A stretch of 64,000 bases of DNA, taken from the NCBI GenBank assembly GCA_910589035.1, contig CAJUSI010000006.1, positions 23,308-87,307 on the forward strand. The letters are read 5' to 3'. This document shows, piece by piece, positions 43,974 through 52,087 of the stretch. The notes beneath the pieces were generated by a model. It did not search any database. It was not told where the DNA came from and saw only the letters and a list, made by a program, of their open reading frames with translations. This DNA is from an uncultured Acetatifactor sp. GTDB taxonomy: Bacteria > Bacillota > Clostridia > Lachnospirales > Lachnospiraceae. A program made the position numbers and the translations under genes. The first letter of the stretch is position 1, and every line of letters starts with the position of its first letter.

Positions 43974-46813
43974 CTGTTTCCGCCCCGCTTTCCCTGCATC
44001 TTTGTCCCGTTCTCTTCCGGCTCCGCAGCCTCTCTGCCTCTTTTCCTTCGGCTGTGCTTCTTCGCACTGCCGCTTTCGGGCCGCTTCCTTCGGGGACCTC
44101 TTTTACCGGCAGCGCCCTCCTCTGGGCATTCCTCTCCGGATTCCTCTCCCGTTTCCTTCTCTCTACACTCTCTTCCACGGACTTTTTCCTCCTGGAATTC
44201 TTTCCCTGCGGATTTTACCTCCCCGGGCTCCTGCTCTTCGTTTCCGATGCTTTCGTTTCCATCTCTTTTTTTCCCATTGCCTTCGTTTCCGATGTCCTCT
44301 TCCCCGGAATCCTCCGGCGCGCATTCCTGCACCTGACCGGTTAAGAACCCTGCCGGCCCGTATTCGTCCTCTTCCGGCTTCCTCAGCACCTCCATGGCAT
44401 CCTTCGCCCTCAGCACGGCTCCCATTTCTCCCTCGATGACGCCGGAGAAATCCCCCTCGATGATACCGTTCACATATCCTCTGATATGCCCGTTCATGCG
44501 GATCCGCCCGCTGGCGGGCAGGGGCTTCGCCAGGTCGCGCTTTAAGGTAAAGGCCGTCTTCTCAATGATGATATCCCCTATGAGCAGTGTCTGGGGCAGC
44601 ACCAGCAGCACCAGGGCGATGGAGGTCAGAGTCCCCCGCCCCAGAGCCAGGCCGATGGCCGCCACCACCGCGTTGGTGGATACATTGCTGATGATAAAAC
44701 CCGCCGCCACCAGCACCAGGCCGCTGGTGACAATGGTGGGAAAGGCCTGGTTTAAAGTCTCCACGATTGCCTCCTTGATGGGCATATAGGTTTTCAGCTC
44801 CATATACCGGCTGGTGATCACGATGGCATAATCGATGGTGGCTCCCATCTGAATAGCCGAGACCACCAGGTATCCCAGAAAATACACAGGTTCCTTCAGA
44901 AGATAGGGCAGCGAGAAATTCATCCAGATGCTCCCCTGTATGGTCACCACCAGGAGTACGGGAAGCCCCGCCGACTGGAAGGTGAATAAGAGGATAATCA
45001 TGACGAACAGCGCCGTCAGCACCGTGATAATGGTATTGTCCATGGCAAAGGCCGCGCTCAGATCCCTGTCGCTGGTGGAATTGCCCACCAGATAGATCTC
45101 TTCTATATCATAATAATGCGCAACGGCATTCCGTATTTTATCCAGCACGGCATAGGTTTCCTCCCCTTCCGCCGGCACGTTCAGCTCCAGCACAAAGCGG
45201 GAGTATTCCTCCCCCAGGAGTTGATTCCTGGCAATGCTGATCTGGGAATAGGCGTCCGTCATGGTCTCCTCCAGCTCCTCCTCCAACGTGATATTGCCGC
45301 TTTCCTTCTGGTCATAGAGGAAGAGGAACATATCGATCAGAGGAACCCTGTAATCCCCCACCCCGTCGATCAGAGCGCCGTAATCGCTCCGGTCCACCGC
45401 GTAGGTCATGTAAAAAAGGTCCGCCACCTCCACATCCAGATCGATGAGCTCCGCAAACTCCCTGGGACTAAGCGTCTGGGTCAGCAGATAGCCGTCCATG
45501 GCCTCTATATTAGCAAGCCCCATGCAGGAATCCACCTCCGGCATCCTCTCCAGCACCTTCAGCGCCTGGGCTTCCCTCTCGTAATCCCCACCCGGAACCA
45601 GCACCGCCAGCTGGTTCACCTCGCCGAATTCCCGGTTCACCATGCTCACGGAAAATTTATTGTCGCTCATGGTTTTGGATTCCAGAGAATTGACATCATA
45701 TACATAATCGGCCTTGCCCGAAAGCACAAAGGCTATGATCACCGCGGCCACCAGAAGCGGAGGCATGATGTAGCGGGTATGTACACAGAATTTTCCCACC
45801 ACCGTAATCTTCGGCACAAAGCTCTTGTGATGGGTGGCGTCTATGGCTTTGGAAAAGGTCAAAAGCAGGCCGGGCATCAGGAAGAACACGGAGAACAGGC
45901 TCAGCACGATGGCCTTAGCCAGAATGATTCCCATGTCGTAGCCGATCCTAAACTGCATGAACATCATGGCCACCATACCGGAGACGGTGGTCAGGGAGCT
46001 GGAGGAAATCTCCGGTATGGCCTTGCTCAGCGCCACAATCACCGCCTCCCTGGCGTCCTTGTCCTCATGCTCCTCCATGAAGCGGTGGGCCAGGATAATG
46101 GCGTAATCCAGCGCCAGGGCCAGCTGCAGCACCACCGCGATGGAATTGGTGACAAAGCTGATGGTGCCGAACCAGTAGTTCGTGCCCTTGTTGAGGATGG
46201 CCGCCACAATAAAGGTAGCCAGATACACGGGAATCTCCGCATAGGTGGTGGAGGTAAAGAGCAGCACCGCCACAATCACGACACCCGCCAGCACCAGGAT
46301 CAAGATCATATCGCTGTCCAGATCGTCGGCGTCCCGCTCCTCCTGCCCGATATCGGAGGAATAATACACATCGTACCCCTTCAGGGAATCCAGCACCCCG
46401 TTTAAATATTCCAGCGCGGCTTCGTCTCCCGCCTCCCCATCGAAGGTGATGGAATACATGGCTTCCATATTGTGGTAATGCTTTTCGCTGTCATCGAAGT
46501 CCAGCATAATCACCCCGTCCATCCCCTCCAGGCGGCCGGCCAGCTCTTCGGCCTCCTCAAAGGTCACATTGCAGACCATGACCCTGGCCGTTCCGTAGGT
46601 GATAAACTGGGCGTCCATCAGATCGATCCCCTGCCTGGTCTCGGTGGTGTCCGGCAGGTAGGTGGTTAAGTCATTATTGACCTTCACCTTATCCATGGAC
46701 AGAATGCTGAATATGATCAGCATGATAAAGATCAGGTAGAATCCCTTCCTCTTATCCACGATCAGGGTGGCCAACTTCACCATGAATGAACTGTCTTTCT
46801 TCTCTTTTTCCAT
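43970..46813 (-). CDS. MMPL/RND-family transporter
   Basis: About 947 residues from the ATG at 46813 with AAGGAG 14 bases upstream. Two MMPL halves, each with one helix, a large external loop and five more helices. Typical motifs are ALALDYAIILAHRFMEEHED and, in the second half, IQMGATIDYAIVITSRYMEL, with the proton-relay Asp-Tyr pair in each. After the last helix (about residue 770) comes a charged Glu/Arg/Lys-rich tail of about 170 residues. Such proteins export lipids, peptides or drugs using the proton gradient. A divergent TetR gene upstream is the likely repressor. Confidence 0.92.
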   Translation of the reverse strand: MEKEKKDSSFMVKLATLIVDKRKGFYLIFIMLIIFSILSMDKVKVNNDLTTYLPDTTETRQGIDLMDAQFITYGTARVMVCNVTFEEAEELAGRLEGMDGVIMLDFDDSEKHYHNMEAMYSITFDGEAGDEAALEYLNGVLDSLKGYDVYYSSDIGQEERDADDLDSDMILILVLAGVVIVAVLLFTSTTYAEIPVYLATFIVAAILNKGTNYWFGTISFVTNSIAVVLQLALALDYAIILAHRFMEEHEDKDAREAVIVALSKAIPEISSSSLTTVSGMVAMMFMQFRIGYDMGIILAKAIVLSLFSVFFLMPGLLLTFSKAIDATHHKSFVPKITVVGKFCVHTRYIMPPLLVAAVIIAFVLSGKADYVYDVNSLESKTMSDNKFSVSMVNREFGEVNQLAVLVPGGDYEREAQALKVLERMPEVDSCMGLANIEAMDGYLLTQTLSPREFAELIDLDVEVADLFYMTYAVDRSDYGALIDGVGDYRVPLIDMFLFLYDQKESGNITLEEELEETMTDAYSQISIARNQLLGEEYSRFVLELNVPAEGEETYAVLDKIRNAVAHYYDIEEIYLVGNSTSDRDLSAAFAMDNTIITVLTALFVMIILLFTFQSAGLPVLLVVTIQGSIWMNFSLPYLLKEPVYFLGYLVVSAIQMGATIDYAIVITSRYMELKTYMPIKEAIVETLNQAFPTIVTSGLVLVAAGFIISNVSTNAVVAAIGLALGRGTLTSIALVLLVLPQTLLIGDIIIEKTAFTLKRDLAKPLPASGRIRMNGHIRGYVNGIIEGDFSGVIEGEMGAVLRAKDAMEVLRKPEEDEYGPAGFLTGQVQECAPEDSGEEDIGNEGNGKKRDGNESIGNEEQEPGEVKSAGKEFQEEKVRGRECREKETGEESGEECPEEGAAGKRGPRRKRPESGSAKKHSRRKRGREAAEPEENGTKMQGKRGGNR

Positions 46814-46951
46814 AAGATCCTCGCTCCTTGTTTCCTTGCTGCTTCGGAAGAAACCCGACATCCTTATTGCATAGATATCCGCGGATAAGTTATTTCCGCC
46901 CGGTTTCCGGAATGATTTTACCGGCCCGGCTTTATCTGTCTTGTACATAGA

Positions 46952-47032
46952 CTTACCCGGCGAATCGAATCTATCCGGCTTAACAGGCTTACCCGGCTAA
47001 CCGAATCTATCCGGTTTAACAGGCTTACCCGG
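46952..47032. repeat. 36-bp tandem repeat between the MMPL and TetR genes
   Basis: Two complete units (46952-46987, 46988-47023) plus 9 bases of a third, of the form CTTACCCGGC..AATCTATCCGG..TTAACAGG. They lie in the leader region of the MMPL operon. The TATCCGG and ACCCGG cores recur every 18 bases within the unit, so the true period may be about 18. Confidence 0.75.
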
Positions 47033-47056
47033 ACAATGTTTTTTAATGGACATTTT

Positions 47057-47103
47057 TTTTTTAATGGACAAGTGTTGAATTTCTTCTGAAATGATATTAT
47101 AAT
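47057..47103 (+). promoter_or_regulatory. Promoter of the TetR gene
   Basis: TTGAAT (47075-47080), 17-base spacer, TATAAT (47098-47103). Within the spacer is a small palindrome ATTTCTTCTGAAAT (47079-47092). Upstream, TTTTAATGGACA occurs twice (47041 and 47059). One of these is part of the 17-base sequence shared with 16563. Confidence 0.65.
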
Positions 47104-47213
47104 GAGAGTCATGGAAAACACAATACACATTTTACCGCCCATTGTGCATTAATAGACAAAATCCATTTAAATGATGATTATTCATAAAAAATTCAGAGAT
47201 AAGGTGAGTTACC

Positions 47214-47780
47214 ATGGCAACGGACAAAACAGACCGCAGGGTACGCAGAACCAGGGCTCTTCTCCTGGAGGGGCTGATTGGCCTGATGAAGGAAAAGGAT
47301 ATCAAGGATATCTCCGTGAAGGAGCTGTCGGACCTGGCGGACATCAACCGGGGCACCTTCTACCTGCATTATAATGATATTTTCGATATGGTGGAAAAGC
47401 TGGAGGAGCAGCTCTTCGCGGAGTTCAACAGCATTTTGGACCGCAATCTGAAGGAAGGGAGCCCCCTGCATTCTCCCCAGTCCACTCTGCTTGATATTTT
47501 CACCTTTCTGGAAAGGCATCGGGAGCTGGCGAAGGTCATGATCGGCCCCCATGGGGACCTGGCCTTCGTCAACCGCCTGAAGGCCCTGGTGGAAGAGCGC
47601 CTCTGGCATCTCCTGGAGCCGGAACTGCCCTCCCCGGAGTCCGGATACGGCTGCGCCTTCATCGTATCCGGATGCATCGGCATCATCGAACTATGGCTGG
47701 GCCGCTCCGATTCCCGCTCTCCGGAGGAAATGGCCGGAATCTGCGCGCGGCTTCTCCAGGGCGGGTATTTGCCGCAGTGA
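47214..47780 (+). CDS. TetR/AcrR-family transcriptional regulator
   Basis: 188 residues. DNA-binding helices at about 8-55 (RRTRALLLEGLIGLMKEKDI; LSDLADINRGTFYLHYNDI). The C-terminal domain (about 75-188) is of the type found in regulators related to dihydroxyacetone-kinase activators (TetR_C with CAFIVSGCIGIIELWLGR). The start ATG has AAGGTGAG upstream. Divergent from the MMPL operon with about 400 bases between, so it most likely represses that transporter and itself. Confidence 0.9.
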   Translation: MATDKTDRRVRRTRALLLEGLIGLMKEKDIKDISVKELSDLADINRGTFYLHYNDIFDMVEKLEEQLFAEFNSILDRNLKEGSPLHSPQSTLLDIFTFLERHRELAKVMIGPHGDLAFVNRLKALVEERLWHLLEPELPSPESGYGCAFIVSGCIGIIELWLGRSDSRSPEEMAGICARLLQGGYLPQ

Positions 47781-47827
47781 GTTAAGAAGGATTGGCTGGA
47801 TTTGTATGAAGCAAATGCAGAGGATAC

Positions 47828-48088
47828 TTAAACTCTGTTAATTTTTAATTCCGGATTATTATATGTATTAATATTTATTGAATCCACAACACCTCCTGTT
47901 TCTTTATCTATTACAACTATATTCATTCCGGTTTTGTTCATAGAATAATCTATGTTGTCAACTACAATTTCACTCTTATACGCTCCTGTCGGCTCCGTAA
48001 ATCCTTTGCTCTTTATCCGGATTTTGCAGCGTTCCAATGTTGCTGTAGTAGTCAGCCATACAACAATTGTATTCACCAGGTACACCAT
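47828..48088 (-). pseudogene. C-terminal fragment with ILEI/FAM3-like domain, copy 1
   Basis: About 80 residues. The end reads TGMNIVVIDKETGGVVDSIN then INTYNNPELKINRV. This resembles the ILEI (FAM3-like) domain attached to some bacterial glycan-related proteins. The N-terminal side is cut near 48085 by a transposase remnant in the opposite direction. A second, shorter copy of the same 3' end is at 50555-50647. Confidence 0.5.
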
Positions 48089-48338
48089 ACTGGAATGGAC
48101 ACACCTTAAGGAAAATGATGAGAAAACCTATGGCGAGCTATTCTTCATGTTCTGTGATGACATCCAGGATATGGATTTAGCCAATGCACTCCAGATCCTT
48201 ATGGCCCTGTTTGTGGAGCAGTTTTCTGCTTTTGCGGCAGATATCACAGCCTGTATCAAAAGTAAAGTGACCGAATGGATAAACTCTCAGGCGGCATTTA
48301 TACAGGCTCTGTTTAAAAATATCTGCTGGGAAAGTTGA
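48085..48338 (+). pseudogene. C-terminal fragment of a transposase-like gene
   Basis: The frame ends LEWTHLKENDEKTYGELFFM, FCDDIQDMDLANALQILMAL and QALFKNICWES. The pattern recalls the C-terminus of IS4-type transposases of Clostridia, but I am not certain. No 5' part exists; the junction with the ILEI-like fragment is near 48085. Confidence 0.4.
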
Positions 48339-48410
48339 GTTAATAATGATTGACTTTTTCATGGTTTCAGTTTATTGTTTAGTTAATTGTTTTAAAAGGA
48401 GACTGTCGTT

Positions 48411-48660
48411 ATGATCTATAACAACAATGAACAATTAGTGACTGAACTAAAAAAATGCTTCTCGATACAAGATACAGTCAGCGAGACATTGCCAAACAAA
48501 TGGGCATATCACCCCAGGCACTCCAAAATCTCCTTAACAAAAAGCAGTTGTGACGCACATCTGGCAGAAAGCAATTTTCAAACACGCTCTAGACTGCATA
48601 AATTGTGATTTATTAATTGGTTTCTCTGTCAGACCAGCTTCTGCAAATACCGAAGAGTAA
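48411..48660 (+). pseudogene. XRE-type helix-turn-helix gene broken by frameshifts
   Basis: It starts MIYNNNEQLVTELKK. After a run of seven A the protein continues one frame over as LLDTRYSQRDIAKQMGISPQ then ALQNLLNKKQL, a clear Cro/CI helix-turn-helix. One more A would restore the frame. A second shift follows near 48552, after which residues ALDCINCDLLIGF match the expected end of such small regulators. Two lesions indicate a true pseudogene. Confidence 0.6.
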
Positions 48661-48767
48661 GAAGAACGCCGTGGATATCTATTAATCTTAGTGTGCTCTA
48701 CTGGTAGCATTAGAGAATATACCATACCAAACTATATACAGCAATCAAGCAGAAAGGAAGTGTTACA

Positions 48768-49331
48768 ATGCCAGCATTACAACCGCCGTCAGTTCTTACC
48801 ACTCTGGAGGAATATGAGTCTCTCCCAGAGGATGTCAGGGCAGAAGTATTTGATGGGCAAATCTATTACATGGCCAGCCCATCAGAAATCCATCAGACAA
48901 TTTCCACCGAGCTGACTACTATCCTCAACACCTATATCAAAAGCAAGAAAGGCTCCTGCAAGGTATTCCATGCCCCATTTGATGTAAAGCTTGGTGACGC
49001 CCCCCTTACCATAGTTCAGCCTGATCTTATGATTATATGCGACAAGAGCAAATTGGACGGAAAACGCTGCAATGGTGCGCCTGATTTTATCATCGAGATT
49101 GTCTCCCCCGGTAATCCGTCAGATGATTATATTCGAAAGGCATACTACTACAAAAATGCCGGAGTCCGTGAGTATTGGATCGTAGATCCCCGCCGAAAGA
49201 CTGTGACTGTCAATTATTTTGAGAACAATATCATAAGCGTTCAGTATCCTTTTGATTCCATTATCAAGGTCAATATCTATGATGATTTGCAAATCAATTT
49301 CTCCGAGATTGCGGATCTGCTAAACATTTAG
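48768..49331 (+). CDS. Uma2-family (DUF820) endonuclease-like protein
   Basis: 187 residues with GAAAGGAAG upstream of the ATG. The PD-(D/E)XK fold of the Uma2 family is recognisable: EEYESLPEDVRAEVFDGQIY, the Asp in VQPDLMIICDKS, IIEIVSPGNPSDDYIRKAYY with the Glu-x-Val core, and GVREYWIVDPRRKTVTVNYF. These proteins are often found near transposon remnants; their function is not established. Intact and flanked by broken genes on both sides. Confidence 0.88.
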   Translation: MPALQPPSVLTTLEEYESLPEDVRAEVFDGQIYYMASPSEIHQTISTELTTILNTYIKSKKGSCKVFHAPFDVKLGDAPLTIVQPDLMIICDKSKLDGKRCNGAPDFIIEIVSPGNPSDDYIRKAYYYKNAGVREYWIVDPRRKTVTVNYFENNIISVQYPFDSIIKVNIYDDLQINFSEIADLLNI

Positions 49332-49413
49332 AAACTGTTAAGAAATAACTTTGCATTTGGTGCAGATGCGAATTCAGCCAAGCCAAATGTGAAGATTTAT
49401 TTCTGAACAGTTC
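49331..49413. terminator. Long imperfect inverted repeat after the Uma2 gene
   Basis: GAAACTGTTAAGAAATAACT (from 49331) pairs with the segment ending TTTATTTCTGAACAGTTCC (to 49414). The arms extend about 30 bases around a loop of about 22. Position right after the stop suggests a terminator; the length also suits a miniature transposable element. Confidence 0.5.
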
Positions 49414-49591
49414 CTTAGCCATAAAGAAATGGCTGTCGGGAAACAGATCGTCCGAAGCAGGAGCGCATATGCGCGGGCTTTGCGAATGTGGAAGTCGGGT
49501 TGGATGCTCCTTGGAGAGCGTCCAACCGCACAGGTGGAAATAAGCTCTCCCCTATCTCACAGAAAATCCACCGACATAACCTTGTCCGACT

Positions 49592-49790
49592 TCATGAGAA
49601 TATCGTAAACCAAATTGCGTCCACGAAATCCTCCTCTGTACGTGCAGGGTTCAGGTATGGGGATTCCATACGCCCCGTGGCAACGCCAAAAAAACCGATC
49701 AGGCTGGTCGTCCCATGGCGGATGTATTCAAATTCCATACGTGCCGCTTTCCCGGGGATTACAAGCTTGTCCGAGTATTTGTGCTCCAGT
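49592..49790 (-). pseudogene. IS630-family transposase fragment
   Basis: One minus-strand frame reads SDKLVIPGKAARMEFEYIRH, GTTSLIGFFGVATGRMESPY and LNPARTEEDFVDAIW before a stop at 49592. This is the core of the DDE domain of IS630-type transposases (pattern EYEYxRxGTxxLIGFFDVATG). Both ends are missing. It is joined to the end of the GH95 fragment. Confidence 0.7.
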
Positions 49791-50162
49791 GGCTGGCTTC
49801 GTCCCCCAGTTCTTCTGTAATGTCCCTGTAGTGCAAAACCACGGCATTGTCCCTGGTAAACTGCAGTTTCATTGTCTCCAGCCGCCCCTCCTTCCAGGAC
49901 ATATCCACCTCAGCGCCGCCTTTGGCCCGGAGCCCGGACACGCTGCCCTCGCTCCATTCCGCGAGAAGGGCGGGCAGCAGGAAAATCTCGCCGTCCCTGC
50001 TCTGCAGCAGCATTTCGGCAATGCCGGAAGCCACGCCGAAGTTCCCGTCTATCTGGAAGGGCGGGTGACTTCCGAAGAAATTAGGGCAGGTTCCCGATGC
50101 ATTGCCTTCCGCCAGGTGCAGCTGGCACCTGATCAGGCGAAGCGCCCTGTCCCCGTCCTTTA
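49790..50162 (-). pseudogene. Fragment of a GH95 (alpha-L-fucosidase/galactosidase-like) gene
   Basis: The frame reads GTCPNFFGSHPPFQIDGNFG then VASGIAEMLLQSRDGEIFLL and AEWSEGSVSGLRAKGGAEVD, the highly conserved C-terminal part of GH95 enzymes. Only about 125 of roughly 750 residues remain; there is no start. Its 3' end runs into the IS630 fragment, so an insertion or deletion destroyed the gene. It shows that this lineage or a donor once had this glycosidase here. Confidence 0.75.
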
Positions 50163-50215
50163 GCTTACACTATCACATATAAGGCGAATTCGAAGTTCTG
50201 CCCCTCTGTGCAGAA

Positions 50216-50480
50216 TTACGCCGCGAAGCATCTGACAGCTGATTCTCCATCCAAAGCTGCCGATGCCGGAAGAGGGTTCTCTGATACCGCCAACTGGCCG
50301 CTGATTCTCTCGTCATTCCGGTTCGGATGATTTCGTATCAGGTCATAGATCGGAATAATGGAAGACAATTCTTCCAGCATTTGCCTGTGTTCAGGCTATC
50401 ATGGTTTCAGGGAAATGGCAAGAGAAAAATAGTTTTGGATGCCGTCATTCTGCCAGTATTCCGCGCTCTCAGACGGCTTC
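50216..50480 (-). pseudogene. Unidentified degenerate coding fragment
   Basis: A minus frame reads ESAEYWQNDGIQNYFSLAIS, then two stops, then QMLEELSSIIPIYDLIRNHP up to a stop at 50216. It looks like protein-coding sequence interrupted by stops. I cannot name the family. Confidence 0.3.
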
Positions 50481-50554
50481 CTATGGGCTTAAGCTTATAG
50501 AACAGAGTACGGAGGGATCTGTCAAAGGTATGGCAGAAATAAGTAAAAGGACAT

Positions 50555-50647
50555 TCATACTCTGTTGATTCTTAATTCAGGATTACTATATGTATTGATA
50601 TATATCGAATCGACAGCAATCTCCTTCTCTTTATCTATCACTTTTAT
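50555..50647 (-). pseudogene. C-terminal fragment with ILEI-like domain, copy 2
   Basis: The frame IKVIDKEKEIAVDSIYINTY then SNPELRINRV matches the end of the fragment at 47828-48088 residue for residue at most positions. Only the last 30 codons remain. The two copies bracket the 2.5-kb graveyard. Confidence 0.55.
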
Positions 50648-50703
50648 TCGGTTTTATATGCCAAGCAGCTCGGCATGCTTATGTATCCTATAAATAATTC
50701 AGA

Positions 50704-51753
50704 TTAATCATAAAGCACCTGGAACACTGCGTCTATCAATAATTTTTTTGTAAAATATCCCTCTCTGAGCAGTTTGCCAAAAGATGCTACCCGAGTTACC
50801 ATCTGATTATATTGCCCTTCGGTCATACATTCTATTTTCCGTACTGCCTCATCCAAAGAATCAACAGCAAGTCCCAAATTTTTTTCAAGAATAGTATTCG
50901 CCTCAGGAATGCTGTTAGGAACTATTACCGGCAGACCTGCGGCAAGATAGGTACTCAGCTTACAACAGGCATTGTGCTTCATGTATTCTTTCCAAATAAC
51001 GTCCTCTGTCCATAGCAGCCCAAACCCTCCATTCCTTCTAAAGACATCAGCCATAATGTTTTCGTTGCTAAACCACCCAATGCAATCGATGTTTTTGCCT
51101 TCTGCCCATGCATTTTCCTTTTCCGTCACTATTAATTTTACCATATCATACGCCCAGTCCCTGGCAAAGGAAAATTTCGGCATATTGATGTCTCCTGCAA
51201 ACTGAATCACCTTATTAAATCGCGGAACAATTGCCGAGTCAATCAAAATTGGAGAGTCCCACATTCTCTGTATAATAATTTTGTTTACAGACAGCCCCTT
51301 AGAGCATAAGAAATCAGCCATATTTTGCGACGGTAAAATAATCAGATCCGATTGATTATAAAAATTTATATATCTGTTAAACATTCCATCATCTGCATTG
51401 AACATTAATGGTTCCACATCATGAATAAAAATTATTTTCTTTAATCCTCTATAAGCGCTTAAGTGCCTGAGCAACGTCTCCTCAAAATCAATCCCGTTCC
51501 ATACAGGATGCTGGAGAATCACAATATCTTCATGGCCTACTGAAGCAAGTATCCCATCTATCCTGGCACGGAGCATCTCTGGAGAATCACCTCCACGATA
51601 GCAATATATATCCAATTCATTATATTGAAGATATTTTTTAGCGATATCTGCTACCATATTTTGTACCTGCCCTGCTGTCCCATATAATCCATACAGATTC
51701 GTAATGTGAACTCTCAAACCTATATCCTCCACACAATTAGTTTCCATGCGCAA
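50704..51753 (-). CDS. Gtf3-like glucosyltransferase of the SRR glycosylation locus
   Basis: 349 residues, GT-B fold. It opens with GLRVHITNLYGLYGTAGQVQ, as in Gtf3/GtfC-type enzymes that add the second sugar to GlcNAc on serine-rich-repeat adhesins. The nucleotide-sugar half has DRVxxAGD-like VIQFAGDINMPKFSF, CIGWFSNENIMADVF and the acceptor-donor site KLSTYLAAGLPVIVPN, then LGLAVDSLDEAVRKIECM. It lies downstream of gtfB after a hairpin. Chain-extending role is inferred from family and context. Confidence 0.82.
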   Translation of the reverse strand: MRMETNCVEDIGLRVHITNLYGLYGTAGQVQNMVADIAKKYLQYNELDIYCYRGGDSPEMLRARIDGILASVGHEDIVILQHPVWNGIDFEETLLRHLSAYRGLKKIIFIHDVEPLMFNADDGMFNRYINFYNQSDLIILPSQNMADFLCSKGLSVNKIIIQRMWDSPILIDSAIVPRFNKVIQFAGDINMPKFSFARDWAYDMVKLIVTEKENAWAEGKNIDCIGWFSNENIMADVFRRNGGFGLLWTEDVIWKEYMKHNACCKLSTYLAAGLPVIVPNSIPEANTILEKNLGLAVDSLDEAVRKIECMTEGQYNQMVTRVASFGKLLREGYFTKKLLIDAVFQVLYD

Positions 51754-51852
51754 TTATCATTTTCAATACCTACTTAAATTTGAATAATCAAGTTGCCCTA
51801 TCGCGCTGCTATAATAAATGTTTTTCTAGATCAAATATAAATTATAAATCTA

Positions 51853-51884
51853 CGGGGCTGTCCCGCTTGCGTGAAACAGCCCCG
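51853..51884 (-). terminator. Hairpin between the small membrane protein and gtf3
   Basis: CGGGGCTGT and ACAGCCCCG (arms at 51853-51862 and 51876-51884) enclose a 14-base loop. On the minus strand an A/T-rich stretch (TAGATTTATAATTTA) follows, a weak terminator. It would lower gtf3 expression relative to the export genes. Confidence 0.6.
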
Positions 51885-51890
51885 CCTCAG

Positions 51891-52061
51891 CTAAAAGAAA
51901 ATATTCAAGAACGCCAGAACCACCCAAACCACTGCCAGCACAATATGTACGATCTTCAAGATCTTATTCTTCGTACACACCACCAGAGCCGCACTGTACA
52001 CCGCCAGTATAAACTCCAGAATAATTACCACCGTAACTGCATCCAATCCTGTTCCAAACAT
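51891..52061 (-). CDS. 56-residue two-helix membrane protein in the accessory Sec locus
   Basis: Starts at ATG 52061 with AGGAGGGC 8 bases upstream, 26 bases after gtfB. Two hydrophobic helices (AVTVVIILEFILAVYSAALV at about 7-27; ILKIVHIVLAVVWVVLAFLN at about 33-53) are joined by a short Lys-rich turn (TKNKILK). Streptococcal loci carry small Asp4 and Asp5 proteins that resemble SecE and SecG and assist SecY2; size, topology and position fit such a role, with SecG-like two-helix topology the closer match. Sequence similarity is too weak to name it. Confidence 0.7.
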   Translation of the reverse strand: MFGTGLDAVTVVIILEFILAVYSAALVVCTKNKILKIVHIVLAVVWVVLAFLNIFF

Positions 52062-52087
52062 CGTTTTGCCCTCCTGGTTTTCATTTT

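Noticed and set aside
45116..46405. Plus-strand frame of 429 codons, His-rich
   Set aside because: Antisense shadow of the MMPL transporter gene; no independent start signal or family match.
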